Shown here: positions 52,119 through 60,734 of the stretch, piece by piece
Layout of the letters: the number at the start of each line of letters is the position of its first letter
Position numbering within the stretch: position 1 is the first letter of the stretch
Source: an uncultured Bacteroidales bacterium
GTDB lineage: Bacteria > Bacteroidota > Bacteroidia > Bacteroidales > UBA932
Length of the DNA stretch: 64,000 bases
Direction of reading: 5' to 3'
Assembly: GCA_947588835.1 (NCBI GenBank)
Contig: CANPZS010000001.1
Location: forward strand, 1-64,000
The notes under the pieces: generated by a model
What the model was told of the DNA's origin: nothing
What the model saw: only the letters and a program-made list of their open reading frames with translations
Database searches by the model: none
Translations under genes and position numbers: made by a program

Positions 52119-53267
52119 ATGTCCGCAAAATACAGAATAAAAGAGGTCGGGTCCCGGAAAGATTTGCGCAAGTTCATTAATTTCCCGGACCTGCTTTACA
52201 AGGATTGTCCGCAATATGTGCCTGCGCTCCATTCATCGGAGATGCATTCGCTTACCGCGGCCGCGCCTCTGGAATATTGCACCCGCAAAATGTGGCTCGC
52301 ATATGACGGCGACCGTGTCGTCGGCCGTATATGCGGTATGATAAACCCCAGATACAACGAACTTTACGGCAAGAAAAGGGCCCGTTTCGGATGGTTCGAC
52401 ACCGTCCGGGACATGGAGGTCGCCCGGCTCCTGCTCTCCACCGCCGAAGAATGGGCGGCCGGCCGGGGAATGGATGAAATACATGGTCCGCTTTATTACA
52501 ACACTCTCGGCAAGCAGGGCATGCTGGTGGAAGGATTCGATAACGTGCCCGTTTTCAACTGTCTTTACAATTTCAGCTATTACAACGACTTCGTGACGGC
52601 GCTCGGCTATGAAAAGGAATGCGACTGGCTGGAATACAAGATTCCCGCCGCGCAGGATGTTCCTGAAAAGATGCGCCATGTGGCGTCCATGCTCATGGAA
52701 CGGTACAAACTGCACGAAGGCAGCATCTCGAAGCTGAAAAAGGATCCCGCCATGGTGCGGCATTTTTTCGAAGTATACAATGAAAGTTTCAGGAAAACGG
52801 TCTATAATTTCATTCCTTTCACGGAAAGCGAGATCAAGGAGGAGGCGGCTTCTGTCATGCCATATCTCAACGACAGGGTGAGCAGCATAATACTCGATGA
52901 AAACGAAGATCTCGTGGCTTTCGCAATCAATTTTCCCGACATCTCAGGGGCGCTGAAGAAAGCGCGCGGAAGTCTCTTCCCGTTCGGGTGGGTGCATCTG
53001 CTCAGGGCCCTGCGGAATTACGGGACCGTCGACATGATGATAAACGGGGCCGTGCCCGAATGGCAGAATACTGGCGTCTCGTCGGTATATCACTGTATCC
53101 TGTCCACCAAGTACAGGAATGCCGGCGTCAGATGGGGCCTTTCCAATCCGCAGCTGGAGACCAACGGGGCAGTGAACGTATGGAGCCGTTATGAAAATAA
53201 ACTGTATATGCGCAGGCGCTGCTATGTGAAGAAGATAGGGAAGCCTGTGCGGGAAACGACAGAATGA
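52119..53267 (+). CDS. GNAT-like protein, unknown substrate
   Basis: This 382-residue protein fits the acyl-CoA N-acyltransferase superfamily by layout: AYDGDRVVGRICGMIN near residue 65 resembles the beta4 strand and acetyl-CoA loop, and DTVRDMEVARLLLSTAEEWAAGRGMDEIHGP the following helix. No recognisable catalytic residue or known substrate. I recall similar uncharacterised proteins of about 380 residues in Bacteroidales. It precedes prfA by 14 nt and may be in one transcript with prfA and queF. Confidence 0.65.
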   Translation: MSAKYRIKEVGSRKDLRKFINFPDLLYKDCPQYVPALHSSEMHSLTAAAPLEYCTRKMWLAYDGDRVVGRICGMINPRYNELYGKKRARFGWFDTVRDMEVARLLLSTAEEWAAGRGMDEIHGPLYYNTLGKQGMLVEGFDNVPVFNCLYNFSYYNDFVTALGYEKECDWLEYKIPAAQDVPEKMRHVASMLMERYKLHEGSISKLKKDPAMVRHFFEVYNESFRKTVYNFIPFTESEIKEEAASVMPYLNDRVSSIILDENEDLVAFAINFPDISGALKKARGSLFPFGWVHLLRALRNYGTVDMMINGAVPEWQNTGVSSVYHCILSTKYRNAGVRWGLSNPQLETNGAVNVWSRYENKLYMRRRCYVKKIGKPVRETTE

Positions 53268-53281
53268 CAGTATAGAAATTT

Positions 53282-54373
53282 ATGGCAGAAAACAATTCAT
53301 TGCTGGACAAAGTACTGAGTCTTCAGGACAAATTCGTGGCGCTGCAGTCGCAGCTGTCCGATCCGTCCGTGATGTCGGACATGAAAAAGTACGTGCAGCT
53401 CAACAAGGATTACAAGCAGCTCGAACCTATCATAAAGGCCGGGCTGGAATACAAGAAACTCATCGACGGGCTTTCCCAGGCCAAGGACATAATGCTGAAC
53501 GAGAAGGATGACGAGCTCAAGGAAATGGCGAGGGAGGAAATCGCCGGCATCGAGCCGAAAATCCAGGAGATGGAGCGCGACATCAAGCTCCTTCTCATTC
53601 CTGCGGATCCGGATGACGGGAAAAACGCCATAATGGAGATCCGGAGCGGCACAGGCGGAGACGAGGCCTCCATCTTTTCCGGCGACCTTTTCCGCATGTA
53701 TTGCAAGTTCGCCGAGACCAAGGGCTGGAAAGTGGAGGTGAACAGCCAGACCCCCGGTACGGTCGGAGGCTACAAAGAGATTATTTTCAAGGTCTCGGGT
53801 CCGGAAGGGACGTACGGCACACTGAAATACGAGTCCGGGGTGCACCGCGTGCAGCGTGTTCCGCAGACGGAGGCCCAGGGCCGCATCCAGACTTCCGCCG
53901 CGTCCGTGGCCGTGTTCCCCGAGGCGGGCGAATTCGACATAGAGCTGAACATGAACGATATCCGCAAGGATACCTTCTGCTCATCCGGCCCCGGAGGGCA
54001 GGGTGTCAACACCACGTATTCCGCCGTCCGGCTGACGCATATTCCGTCGGGCATAGTGGTGCAGTGCCAGGAGGAACGCTCCCAGCTGAAGAATCTCGAC
54101 CGTGCGATGGAGGAGCTCCGTACCCGTCTCTACAACCGGGAGCACCAGAAATATCTTGATGAAATAGCGTCGAGGCGCAAGACGATGGTCTCGACCGGTG
54201 ACCGTTCGGCGAAGATACGTACCTACAATTACCCTCAGTCGCGCGTGACGGATCACCGCATCAACTGGACGATGTACAATCTGCCCGTTTTCATGGACGG
54301 GGACATACAGGAATGCATTGATCAGCTGCAGGTGGCTGAAAATGCGGAAAGGCTTAAGGAGGCCGGCGAATAG
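53282..54373 (+). CDS. prfA: peptide chain release factor 1
   Basis: This 363-residue protein has the class I release factor plan: [18 protein letters not shown], codon-recognition tripeptide P194-Q-T196 (the P-x-T type of RF1, reading UAA and UAG), and the catalytic G238-G-Q240 in [12 protein letters not shown]. At the position seven residues after the PxT Thr, where RF1 usually has a His (GRIHTS), the sequence is Q203 (GRIQTS). In Thermus RF1 that His stacks on the stop codon. Length and other motifs are normal. It sits 2 nt before queF. Confidence 0.95.
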   Translation: MAENNSLLDKVLSLQDKFVALQSQLSDPSVMSDMKKYVQLNKDYKQLEPIIKAGLEYKKLIDGLSQAKDIMLNEKDDELKEMAREEIAGIEPKIQEMERDIKLLLIPADPDDGKNAIMEIRSGTGGDEASIFSGDLFRMYCKFAETKGWKVEVNSQTPGTVGGYKEIIFKVSGPEGTYGTLKYESGVHRVQRVPQTEAQGRIQTSAASVAVFPEAGEFDIELNMNDIRKDTFCSSGPGGQGVNTTYSAVRLTHIPSGIVVQCQEERSQLKNLDRAMEELRTRLYNREHQKYLDEIASRRKTMVSTGDRSAKIRTYNYPQSRVTDHRINWTMYNLPVFMDGDIQECIDQLQVAENAERLKEAGE

Positions 54374-54375
54374 AT

Positions 54376-54828
54376 ATGGCGCGCGAAGACAATCTCAAGG
54401 CACTCGGCAGGAAAACCGAATACCGCAGCGACTATGCTCCGGAAGTATTGGAGACCTTTGTGAACAAGCATCAGGACAATGACTATTGGGTGCGTTTCAA
54501 TTGTCCTGAATTCACGAGCCTGTGTCCCATAACGGGGCAGCCGGACTTCGCCGAGATACGCATAGCCTATGTCCCGGATGTCAGGATGGTGGAAAGCAAA
54601 AGCCTCAAGCTGTATCTTTTCAGTTTCCGCAATCACGGAGATTTCCATGAGGACTGCGTAAACACCATAATGAAGGACCTGATCCGCTTGATGGACCCCA
54701 AATATATAGAGGTCACGGGGCTGTTCTCTCCCCGCGGCGGCATATCGATATATCCTTTCGCCAATTACGGCCGTCCCGGTACCAAGTACGAGAAACTGGC
54801 CGAGGAGCGTTTCGCCCGTCACGAATGA
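54376..54828 (+). CDS. queF: preQ0 reductase QueF
   Basis: This 150-residue protein is the short, unimodular QueF. It has the catalytic Cys C50 in [17 protein letters not shown]57 shortly after, and the substrate-binding [10 protein letters not shown] with HEDCVN. It uses NADPH to reduce the nitrile of 7-cyano-7-deazaguanine to preQ1 in queuosine synthesis. No other queuosine gene is next to it. It ends 3 nt from the stop of the convergent fabZ. Confidence 0.93.
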   Translation: MAREDNLKALGRKTEYRSDYAPEVLETFVNKHQDNDYWVRFNCPEFTSLCPITGQPDFAEIRIAYVPDVRMVESKSLKLYLFSFRNHGDFHEDCVNTIMKDLIRLMDPKYIEVTGLFSPRGGISIYPFANYGRPGTKYEKLAEERFARHE

Positions 54829-54831
54829 CGG

Positions 54832-55260
54832 CTATTCTTTCGGCACCAGCGCAAAGGTGAGTTTCCCTCTGCAGCACAGTTTTCCGCCTACATCCAGCCT
54901 GGCTTCGCAGAAAAACAGATTTCCCTTTCTGTCTTTCAGGGTACAGGTGGTCTCTACCAGATCTCCGGGGCGCACTATGTTCTTGAACTGGACTCCGTCG
55001 ATGCCGCGGTAGAGGGTATTGTTCCCTTGTATTTCATCCTTTACGAGTATGGCGCAGCTCTGTGCCATTATTTCGCATTGGATTACGCCGGGCACCACGG
55101 GGTTGCCCGGAAAATGTCCGCGGCAGAAAAACTCGTCTTCCTTGATGAGGTATTTGCCGTGCGCCGCTCCGTTGTCGTCAATGTAGGCCTCTTCTATGAG
55201 AAGCATAGGCTCCCGGTGCGGAAGATACTTTTTGATTTCTTCTTTGTTAAGTGTCATCAT
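54832..55260 (-). CDS. fabZ: 3-hydroxyacyl-ACP dehydratase
   Basis: This 142-residue single-domain hot-dog protein has the FabZ motif: H49 in CRGHFPGNPVVPGV, and the catalytic acid E63 in VIQCEIMAQ. It dehydrates 3-hydroxyacyl-ACP to trans-2-enoyl-ACP in fatty-acid elongation. It lies 17 nt after fabF as the last gene of the run fabH-fabF-fabZ; separate from the LpxC-FabZ fusion usual in Bacteroidetes, so it may be an additional dehydratase. Confidence 0.88.
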   Translation of the reverse strand: MMTLNKEEIKKYLPHREPMLLIEEAYIDDNGAAHGKYLIKEDEFFCRGHFPGNPVVPGVIQCEIMAQSCAILVKDEIQGNNTLYRGIDGVQFKNIVRPGDLVETTCTLKDRKGNLFFCEARLDVGGKLCCRGKLTFALVPKE

Positions 55261-55277
55261 GGCCGCTTCGTTTTATA

Positions 55278-56537
55278 TTATTCTTCGTATTTGCGGAATG
55301 CTACGCATGCATTGTGGCCTCCGAAGCCGAACGAATCCGATATGCCTATCGTCAGGTCGGTTTTGACGGCGGTGTTGGGGGTGTAGTCGAGATCGCACTC
55401 CGGATCGCTGGCGTCGAGATGAATCGTCGGAGGGACGATCCCTTCGCGGAGGGCGAATATGGTGGTGATGGCCTCGGCGGCCCCGGCCGCTCCCAACATG
55501 TGGCCCGTCATGGATTTGATGGAACTGATGTGGGCTTTGTATGCATAGTCGCCGAGGGCGTTTTTGTAGGCCATGGTCTCGGCTACGTCGTTGAGCTTGG
55601 TGCCTGTGCCATGGGCGTTTATGTACATGTTGTCTTTTTCGGGATCGAATCCGGCCTCGCGGAGGGCGATCCGGATGCACTCGGCCTGGGTGGTTCCGTC
55701 CGGTCTCGGGGCGGTGGGATGATAGGCGTCGCAGGTGTTGCCGTATCCTACTACTTCCGCGTATATCCTGGCTCCGCGCGCCTTGGCGTGTTCAAGTTCT
55801 TCAAGGACTATGATGCCGGCGCCGTTTCCCATTACGAAGCCTTTTCTGTTGGCGTTGAACGGGAGGGAGGCGTAATTGGGGTCGGTATCGCGGGAAAGAG
55901 CCTTGGCGTTCGCGAAACCGGCTATTCCGAGCGGAATGGTGGCGTTTTCGCAGCCTCCGGCTATGATGGCGTCGGCATAGCCGTGGCGGATGGCGCGGAA
56001 GGCTTCCCCTACGGTGTTCGTGGACGTGGCGCAGGCGGTCACGATATCGAGCACGGGACCGTTGGCGTTATGCTTTATGGCAATATGCCCGGCGGCAATG
56101 TTTGAAATCATCGTGGGGATGAAAAGCGGGGACACCCATTGTCCCGAAGGCTCCTCCAGCATCTTTACGGTCTCGCGGTACTGTATCTCGAAGCCTCCTA
56201 TGCCGGAGCCTACGTAGACGCCGAGGCGGAACGGATCGATGTTCCTGTCTTCTCCGTCGGCGCGGAGTCCGGAGTCTGTCATCGCCTGGTATGCGGCGGC
56301 GACGCCGTACTGGGTGAAGAGATCCTGTTTGCGGATGAACGCTTTGTCCATGCCGTACATCTCAGGCTGGAAATTCTTTATTTCGCCGGCGATATGCACC
56401 GGAAGCTCCTCTGTGGGAAATTCATGGATATAGTCTATTCCGCAAACTCCTTCGGTCAGGTTTTTCCAGAATGTAGGGATGTCGTTTCCCACCGGGGAAA
56501 TGATGCCCACACCTGTTGCTACTACACGTTTGGCCAT
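55278..56537 (-). CDS. fabF: 3-oxoacyl-ACP synthase II
   Basis: This 419-residue condensing enzyme starts KRVVATGVGIISPVGND. Its catalytic triad is C169 in VTACATST, H309 in NAHGTGTKLND and H346 in KSMTGHMLGAAGA. It elongates acyl-ACP with malonyl-ACP. It has no acpP beside it, unlike the usual acpP-fabF pair, which suggests that this operon might be a second set. It begins 42 nt after fabH stops. Confidence 0.93.
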   Translation of the reverse strand: MAKRVVATGVGIISPVGNDIPTFWKNLTEGVCGIDYIHEFPTEELPVHIAGEIKNFQPEMYGMDKAFIRKQDLFTQYGVAAAYQAMTDSGLRADGEDRNIDPFRLGVYVGSGIGGFEIQYRETVKMLEEPSGQWVSPLFIPTMISNIAAGHIAIKHNANGPVLDIVTACATSTNTVGEAFRAIRHGYADAIIAGGCENATIPLGIAGFANAKALSRDTDPNYASLPFNANRKGFVMGNGAGIIVLEELEHAKARGARIYAEVVGYGNTCDAYHPTAPRPDGTTQAECIRIALREAGFDPEKDNMYINAHGTGTKLNDVAETMAYKNALGDYAYKAHISSIKSMTGHMLGAAGAAEAITTIFALREGIVPPTIHLDASDPECDLDYTPNTAVKTDLTIGISDSFGFGGHNACVAFRKYEE

Positions 56538-56579
56538 ATATCAAAATTTAAATTCGACTGCAAATATACTCATTTTATT

Positions 56580-57527
56580 TTACCACTCAAGGATGGCGGC
56601 CGCCGACAGCAGGCCGGCTCCGAATGCGCTGAATACCAATATGTCGCCTTTCTTGAACAAGCCTTTCCTGTTGCATTCGTCCAAAAGTATGGGACAGGAG
56701 GCCGACGAGGAGTTGCCGTGGTCCGCTATGTTGGTGGGGAACCTTTTCTCCTCTACGCCGAGGGCGTTGCGTATCCCTTCGATGATGCGCATGTTGGCCT
56801 GGTGGATCATGAAATAGTCCACGTCGTCGATCGTCATGTTCACGCCGGCGAGGAGCTCCCTTATGTCTCTCGCGGAAGTCGAGACGGCGAAACGGAACAC
56901 GTCGCGGCCTTTCATCTGCAGGGGTACTTCAGTTTCTTCCTTGGTTATGTACGGAGTGGGCGTGAGCTTGTGGAACTGCCAGATCTTGTCGGGCGCAGGA
57001 TCCGCGCTGAGCCTGGTCGCCTTCAGGTTGTCGCCCTTGGTGAAGACGGCCGCTCCGGCGCCATCGCCGAAAAGGACGCATGTGCTCCTGTCCTCCCATG
57101 AAGTCATTCTGGTGGGTTCTTCCGGGCAAACTATCAGGACGTTGGAGTATTTGCCCGCCGAAATGTACGTATCGGCGATGTCCATGGCGTAGATGAATCC
57201 GGGGCAGGCGCAGTTGATGTCTATGCAGGGACATTTCATGCCGAGTCCCGCGGCGATTATGCAGCTGATTCCCGGGGTGACGTATTCATTGATTACGTTG
57301 GAGCATATGAAGAAATCTATGTCCGATATTTCGAGCCCGGCATCCGCGATGGCCCTGCGGGCCGCTTCCATGCCGAGATCCTCGATTTTTTCGTCGCTGA
57401 TGACATGCCTCGACCTGATGCCCGTGCGGGAGGTTATCCACTCGTCGCTGGTGTCGAGAAACGAGGACAGCTCATCGTTCGTAACTATTTTCTTGGGAAG
57501 CGCGCTCCCTGTACCTATTATATTCAT
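56580..57527 (-). CDS. fabH: 3-oxoacyl-ACP synthase III
   Basis: This 315-residue enzyme starts MNIIGTGSALPKKIVTNDEL; the ATG at 57527 is therefore the start, although the frame stays open far upstream into an unrelated remnant. Catalytic residues: C108 in NCACPGFI, H242 in MIHQANMRII and N272 in DHGNSSSAS. Pro at the position following the catalytic Cys (usually S or A) and Cys106 are uncommon. It condenses an acyl-CoA primer with malonyl-ACP to start fatty-acid synthesis. Confidence 0.92.
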   Translation of the reverse strand: MNIIGTGSALPKKIVTNDELSSFLDTSDEWITSRTGIRSRHVISDEKIEDLGMEAARRAIADAGLEISDIDFFICSNVINEYVTPGISCIIAAGLGMKCPCIDINCACPGFIYAMDIADTYISAGKYSNVLIVCPEEPTRMTSWEDRSTCVLFGDGAGAAVFTKGDNLKATRLSADPAPDKIWQFHKLTPTPYITKEETEVPLQMKGRDVFRFAVSTSARDIRELLAGVNMTIDDVDYFMIHQANMRIIEGIRNALGVEEKRFPTNIADHGNSSSASCPILLDECNRKGLFKKGDILVFSAFGAGLLSAAAILEW

Positions 57528-57552
57528 AAAATTAAAGACTTGATTCCGGGCG

Positions 57553-57584
57553 CAAAGGTAGTACAAAAAACAGAAAAACAGAAA
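57553..57584 (-). promoter_or_regulatory. promoter of fabH-fabF-fabZ
   Basis: On the minus strand TTTC (57584-57581), a 20-base T-rich spacer, then TACCTTTG (57560-57553). The -7 box is exact and -33 has one mismatch. The ATG follows at 57527. Confidence 0.5.
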
Positions 57585-57669
57585 GTCGAGGCGAATAAAT
57601 TGACAGACAATAGATAAGGGAGATTGATGCGGACATAGGGAAAGTCGGCGGAGACTGGTAAAAAGCCAA

Positions 57670-57702
57670 GAAAAACCGTCGCGGCGCTGTTCGCCACGAC
57701 GG
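57670..57702 (-). terminator. terminator of the reverse-strand accessory operon
   Basis: On the minus strand CCGTCGTGGCG, loop AACAG, CGCCGCGACGG (57702-57676; 11-bp stem with one mismatch), then TTTTTCTT. It lies below the wHTH remnant and above the fabH promoter, so it would insulate the fab operon from the accessory operon. Confidence 0.75.
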
Positions 57703-57767
57703 CCGCTTCTTTCAGGTCCTTCTGTCCACAGATGGCGTGAGTAATGCTCCGCTCCCGCTGTCGTGGA

Positions 57768-58019
57768 CCCTTTGAATGTGTAGTGAGTGCCCATGCCGGT
57801 TACGCCATGGACATCCAGCAACTTATCTAATTGTGTCAGCAATCGATACGCAGTTGTTTTGCTTACATTCAAGAGTCTTTGCACATCCGCATTGGCAATG
57901 CTGCCATTCTTGGCTACAAATTCAAGGATCGGGAAATATCTCTCGTCTATATTTTGTGCCCGTAATTGCGACTGTATGTCGGTATAAATGTAATGATAAT
58001 TTTCTAATTGAACGATGGC
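57768..58019 (-). pseudogene. orphan winged-helix C-terminal remnant
   Basis: From 58019 downwards an open frame without a start codon reads a complete small DNA-binding domain: QSQLRAQNIDERYFPILEF, then GSIANADVQRLLNVSKTTAY, RLLTQLDKLL and a wing GTHYTFKG. This matches the C-terminal winged helix seen on Fic-family and AlbA_2/AAA_4 proteins. It begins 18 nt below the stop of the intact AlbA_2 gene, so it is likely the tail of a lost or replaced paralogue. After TFKG the frame runs on as noise. The precise family is uncertain. Confidence 0.6.
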
Positions 58020-58037
58020 TTATAGCTTGGGATATAA

Positions 58038-59549
58038 TTATTTTATGGTTGTTTTCCATATTTTAGCTGCTTCCGTAAGACGGTATTGCTGCTTGGGGTG
58101 GTTTGGTTGCTTAGGATACAGGAGTTTTATGGCTCCGTCAGCCAATGCGGGAGCAAAATAATGTTCACGGAATGATGTGCGATGTTTCAGCCCGACACCT
58201 GCCATCATTTCATTCATCGTCATATAGCCGTCGTTCATCGAGAGAATCAACTTCTGCACTTGAGCAGAACTTGGGTGGAACTTGGACGGAGCTTGAGCGG
58301 TGGTTGAGCGGTGGTTGAGCGGTGGTTGAGCGGTAGCTGAGCGGTAGCCGGGGCGCTTGAAGGTGACAAAAACGAAGCCGCCGTCCCATCGCCATTCAGG
58401 CTCTTCCAAGCCCGCTTCACGGCAGGAGTCCATGATGCGTTTTGCTCCGGAACCCCAGCTTTCCAGATAGGTTGATTTGTAAAGAGTCTCTGCAACCCTC
58501 AGGTTGTATGGATAGGACTCATGCGGTCGCTTGATCGATTCCGGGGTAATCTGCGGTGGGAATATACCCGGATTAGCGATTTCTATCCGGTCATCATAAA
58601 TCGCTATGCGATTGGTCAGTTTATACTTCTCCCATTGGCGGTGGCAGAGGCTGTTTATGAGGGCCTCTCTCAACGCCTTATAAGGCACTTCGAGGCGTTC
58701 TTCCCGTTGTAGGCTATGATTGGTAATCTTGCCTCCGAGATTAAGGTGCTTAAAGAAAAATGCCATGCCTGCGTCAAGCAGATCAAAGAAATTGCCTTCT
58801 GCGAGTTGATCATCAACGAATTCGTTCTTGTCCGTACCGACAAAACGGGCCATTTTCAACCGAAACTGCGGATATTCGTCTATCTTGTCGGAGAAAAGCA
58901 GGGTCGCTGCATTTGTGGGCACACCATTTTTCAACAACTTCCATTTAGCCAAAGTATCCACGATGGGCTCACTCATGGCGCTTGCCGGAATACGGCCGCC
59001 TTCTACGCCGAGACGGATGCAACCTTTGATATGCTTCTCATTCAAATCGGTGAAAGCAACACCCGCAGCCGTGTAGCTTTCCCAGGCATACGCCTGTGGC
59101 TGATGAGCACGGATACGCTCGTCGTACATATCCTGCGGCATGACCTTTGTCGTACTCTCGATTTTATAGTACGGACATCCGTGATACGTATGCGGGCGTT
59201 CGCCCCAGACCCAACCGTCAAAGTGCATGGCAATGACTTTGTTTCCGGGATGTTCCGGCACGTCGACATAATGGACATAAATATCGACAGCCGGCTCCAG
59301 CCCGGCCAAAGCCTGCCCTATCTCCCGTTTGGTGGTTTCCGTAACTTCCTGTCCGATTATCTTCAGCGCGTTCGGAGCAATCCCGAAGATCAGCCAGCCA
59401 CCCTCCGTGTTGAGGAAGGCGCATGCCGCGTGCATGCCGTCTTTCAATTCTCCGGTACTTTTTTTCAGCTCCAACGTCCGGGATTCGTCAAAGGCTATCA
59501 GTTCTTTTATATCATCGATCGTCATATCGTACAGATTATTTCCGGCCAT
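58038..59549 (-). CDS. AlbA_2/AAA_4 (COG2865) ATP-binding regulator-like protein
   Basis: This 503-residue protein has an N-terminal AlbA_2 (Schlafen-like) domain (about residues 10-140; SRTLELKKSTGELK, NTEGGWLIFGI), then a GHKL-type region with PYKALREALINSLCHRQW and NRIAIYDDRIEIANPG and the WGSGAKRIMD loop, typical of the COG2865 family. A Pro/Ser/Thr/Gln linker (about residues 395-430) comes from 11-bp DNA repeats, followed by a winged helix. Such proteins are often regulators or accessory components of defence loci. It lies 12 nt after the GIY-YIG gene. Function in this operon unknown. Confidence 0.8.
   Translation of the reverse strand: MAGNNLYDMTIDDIKELIAFDESRTLELKKSTGELKDGMHAACAFLNTEGGWLIFGIAPNALKIIGQEVTETTKREIGQALAGLEPAVDIYVHYVDVPEHPGNKVIAMHFDGWVWGERPHTYHGCPYYKIESTTKVMPQDMYDERIRAHQPQAYAWESYTAAGVAFTDLNEKHIKGCIRLGVEGGRIPASAMSEPIVDTLAKWKLLKNGVPTNAATLLFSDKIDEYPQFRLKMARFVGTDKNEFVDDQLAEGNFFDLLDAGMAFFFKHLNLGGKITNHSLQREERLEVPYKALREALINSLCHRQWEKYKLTNRIAIYDDRIEIANPGIFPPQITPESIKRPHESYPYNLRVAETLYKSTYLESWGSGAKRIMDSCREAGLEEPEWRWDGGFVFVTFKRPGYRSATAQPPLNHRSTTAQAPSKFHPSSAQVQKLILSMNDGYMTMNEMMAGVGLKHRTSFREHYFAPALADGAIKLLYPKQPNHPKQQYRLTEAAKIWKTTIK
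58259..58346. repeat. eight 11-bp tandem repeats inside the AlbA_2 gene
   Basis: Eight 11-bp units (plus-strand consensus gTTGAGCGGTg) fill 58259-58346; three central copies are nearly identical and the outer ones diverge. Eleven is not a multiple of three, so gain or loss of one unit shifts the frame. In the other two sense frames stops occur at 58247 and 58210, so either shift would remove the C-terminal winged helix. All frames of the repeat are open, giving an 11-residue peptide period (STTAQPPLNHR). Confidence 0.85.
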
Positions 59550-59561
59550 AATAAATAGCTG

Positions 59562-60734
59562 CTAAAGATATATAATTTGTTGAAATTTCGGATTATATTC
59601 AATGGATTTGCCTGCTATGATTGCGATTATGGCTTCTTCGATCACCTTGAGTGGCACGATGAACCATTCCCGGGGGCGGAAGCCGTCCACGGTCACTTGT
59701 AATTGCACGTCTGCAAAAAGTTTATGGATAAGCGCTTCGAAGGTCGAAGATTTAACGTTGTATACCTTCCATGTGGCAACGACTTCTACATCGGCACATA
59801 AGTACGTGGGTTCGTTCTTCGCGTTTGCAATACGGCTTTCTACTGAAGTGGTGGTGAACCCTATCTTATACAGGTCTTTGATGGCCCTTATTTCCGGTCT
59901 GACAGATTTTGAGCGCAATACATAGATTGTTCCACTTTCGACATCGTTGTTGCTGATTGTGAAATACTGCTGCAACTCTTCATCTGTGAACTCCGTGCAA
60001 TTGACTACAGACAGGCCTGTTACGGACAGATTTTTCGTTATCGTCTTATATTTGATGTCCGACTCTGTGCCATTTTCGTAGATTACCCGCGTGCGCCCGT
60101 CCCGGTCTCCGTGTCTATTGAACCCTTCGTCTTCAAAGGCTGCAAGATAACCGATCATGCCATCTTCAATGAAATAGCTCCCTACTTTCAGGTTCTTTAC
60201 GCTGAACTTGGTAAGGCGATACTTGCCGGATTTCAATCCTTGGTGAAGCTCCTTGAAGTTGCTTTCGTATCTGTCGAAATCTTCACAAGGCACTCGTTTC
60301 CCCACATATTCAGCTTCTTTGCGGGCATTAAGCCGCTCCCTCATGTAATCGGGGACATCGAACAATCCGGAGTCGGCAGTGTCCCCGGTATCAGCGAACA
60401 AGGGGTCGTTGAAAATTGCTTCAAGCTGTTCTTCTTCGGTAGGCTCACGTTGATATTCAGGCTGAGGCGAAGGAAGGATACCATAGGTATCAAACAGACG
60501 GCATCGCTCAATTTTCGTTTCGTCTTTCAGCAATCCGACCCATTTATGATAAAGTGAAGTTTCGTCTGGAGTATTATCTTTCGGAAGCCGATTCTTGGCT
60601 TCATAGAAAGCCAGTATCTCCTGAAAACCTGCAATAAGGCGGTCGCTTGATGTTGGCCGTTTCTGCGGAGCGGTGACATCAGCGAACAAGGGGTCTTCAA
60701 ATATCTTTTCGAGTTCCTTGTCCCAGTTGATCAT
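59562..60734 (-). CDS. GIY-YIG (T5orf172-like) nuclease with duplicated DPLFAD motif
   Basis: This 390-residue protein has a C-terminal GIY-YIG fold: TIYVL (269-273), YKIGFTT (289-295), SRI (300-302), and the likely metal-binding E333 in FEALIHKLFADV, the T5orf172/MUG113 branch. The N-terminal half is unusual: LEKIFEDPLFADV (about 8-20) and LEAIFNDPLFADT (about 104-116) repeat one motif. A middle region (about 155-260) has no recognised fold. It overlaps the helicase gene by 4 nt (ATGA). I infer the DNA-cutting component of a restriction-like system. Confidence 0.8.
   Translation of the reverse strand: MINWDKELEKIFEDPLFADVTAPQKRPTSSDRLIAGFQEILAFYEAKNRLPKDNTPDETSLYHKWVGLLKDETKIERCRLFDTYGILPSPQPEYQREPTEEEQLEAIFNDPLFADTGDTADSGLFDVPDYMRERLNARKEAEYVGKRVPCEDFDRYESNFKELHQGLKSGKYRLTKFSVKNLKVGSYFIEDGMIGYLAAFEDEGFNRHGDRDGRTRVIYENGTESDIKYKTITKNLSVTGLSVVNCTEFTDEELQQYFTISNNDVESGTIYVLRSKSVRPEIRAIKDLYKIGFTTTSVESRIANAKNEPTYLCADVEVVATWKVYNVKSSTFEALIHKLFADVQLQVTVDGFRPREWFIVPLKVIEEAIIAIIAGKSIEYNPKFQQIIYL

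Noticed and set aside
56580-57884. Long form of FabH starting at 57884
   Set aside because: The extra 119 residues come from the winged-helix remnant, a terminator hairpin and the fab promoter; normal FabH starts at 57527.
58259-58346. CRISPR array or intergenic VNTR
   Set aside because: Units are 11 bp with no spacers and lie inside a conserved protein gene; no cas genes are visible.
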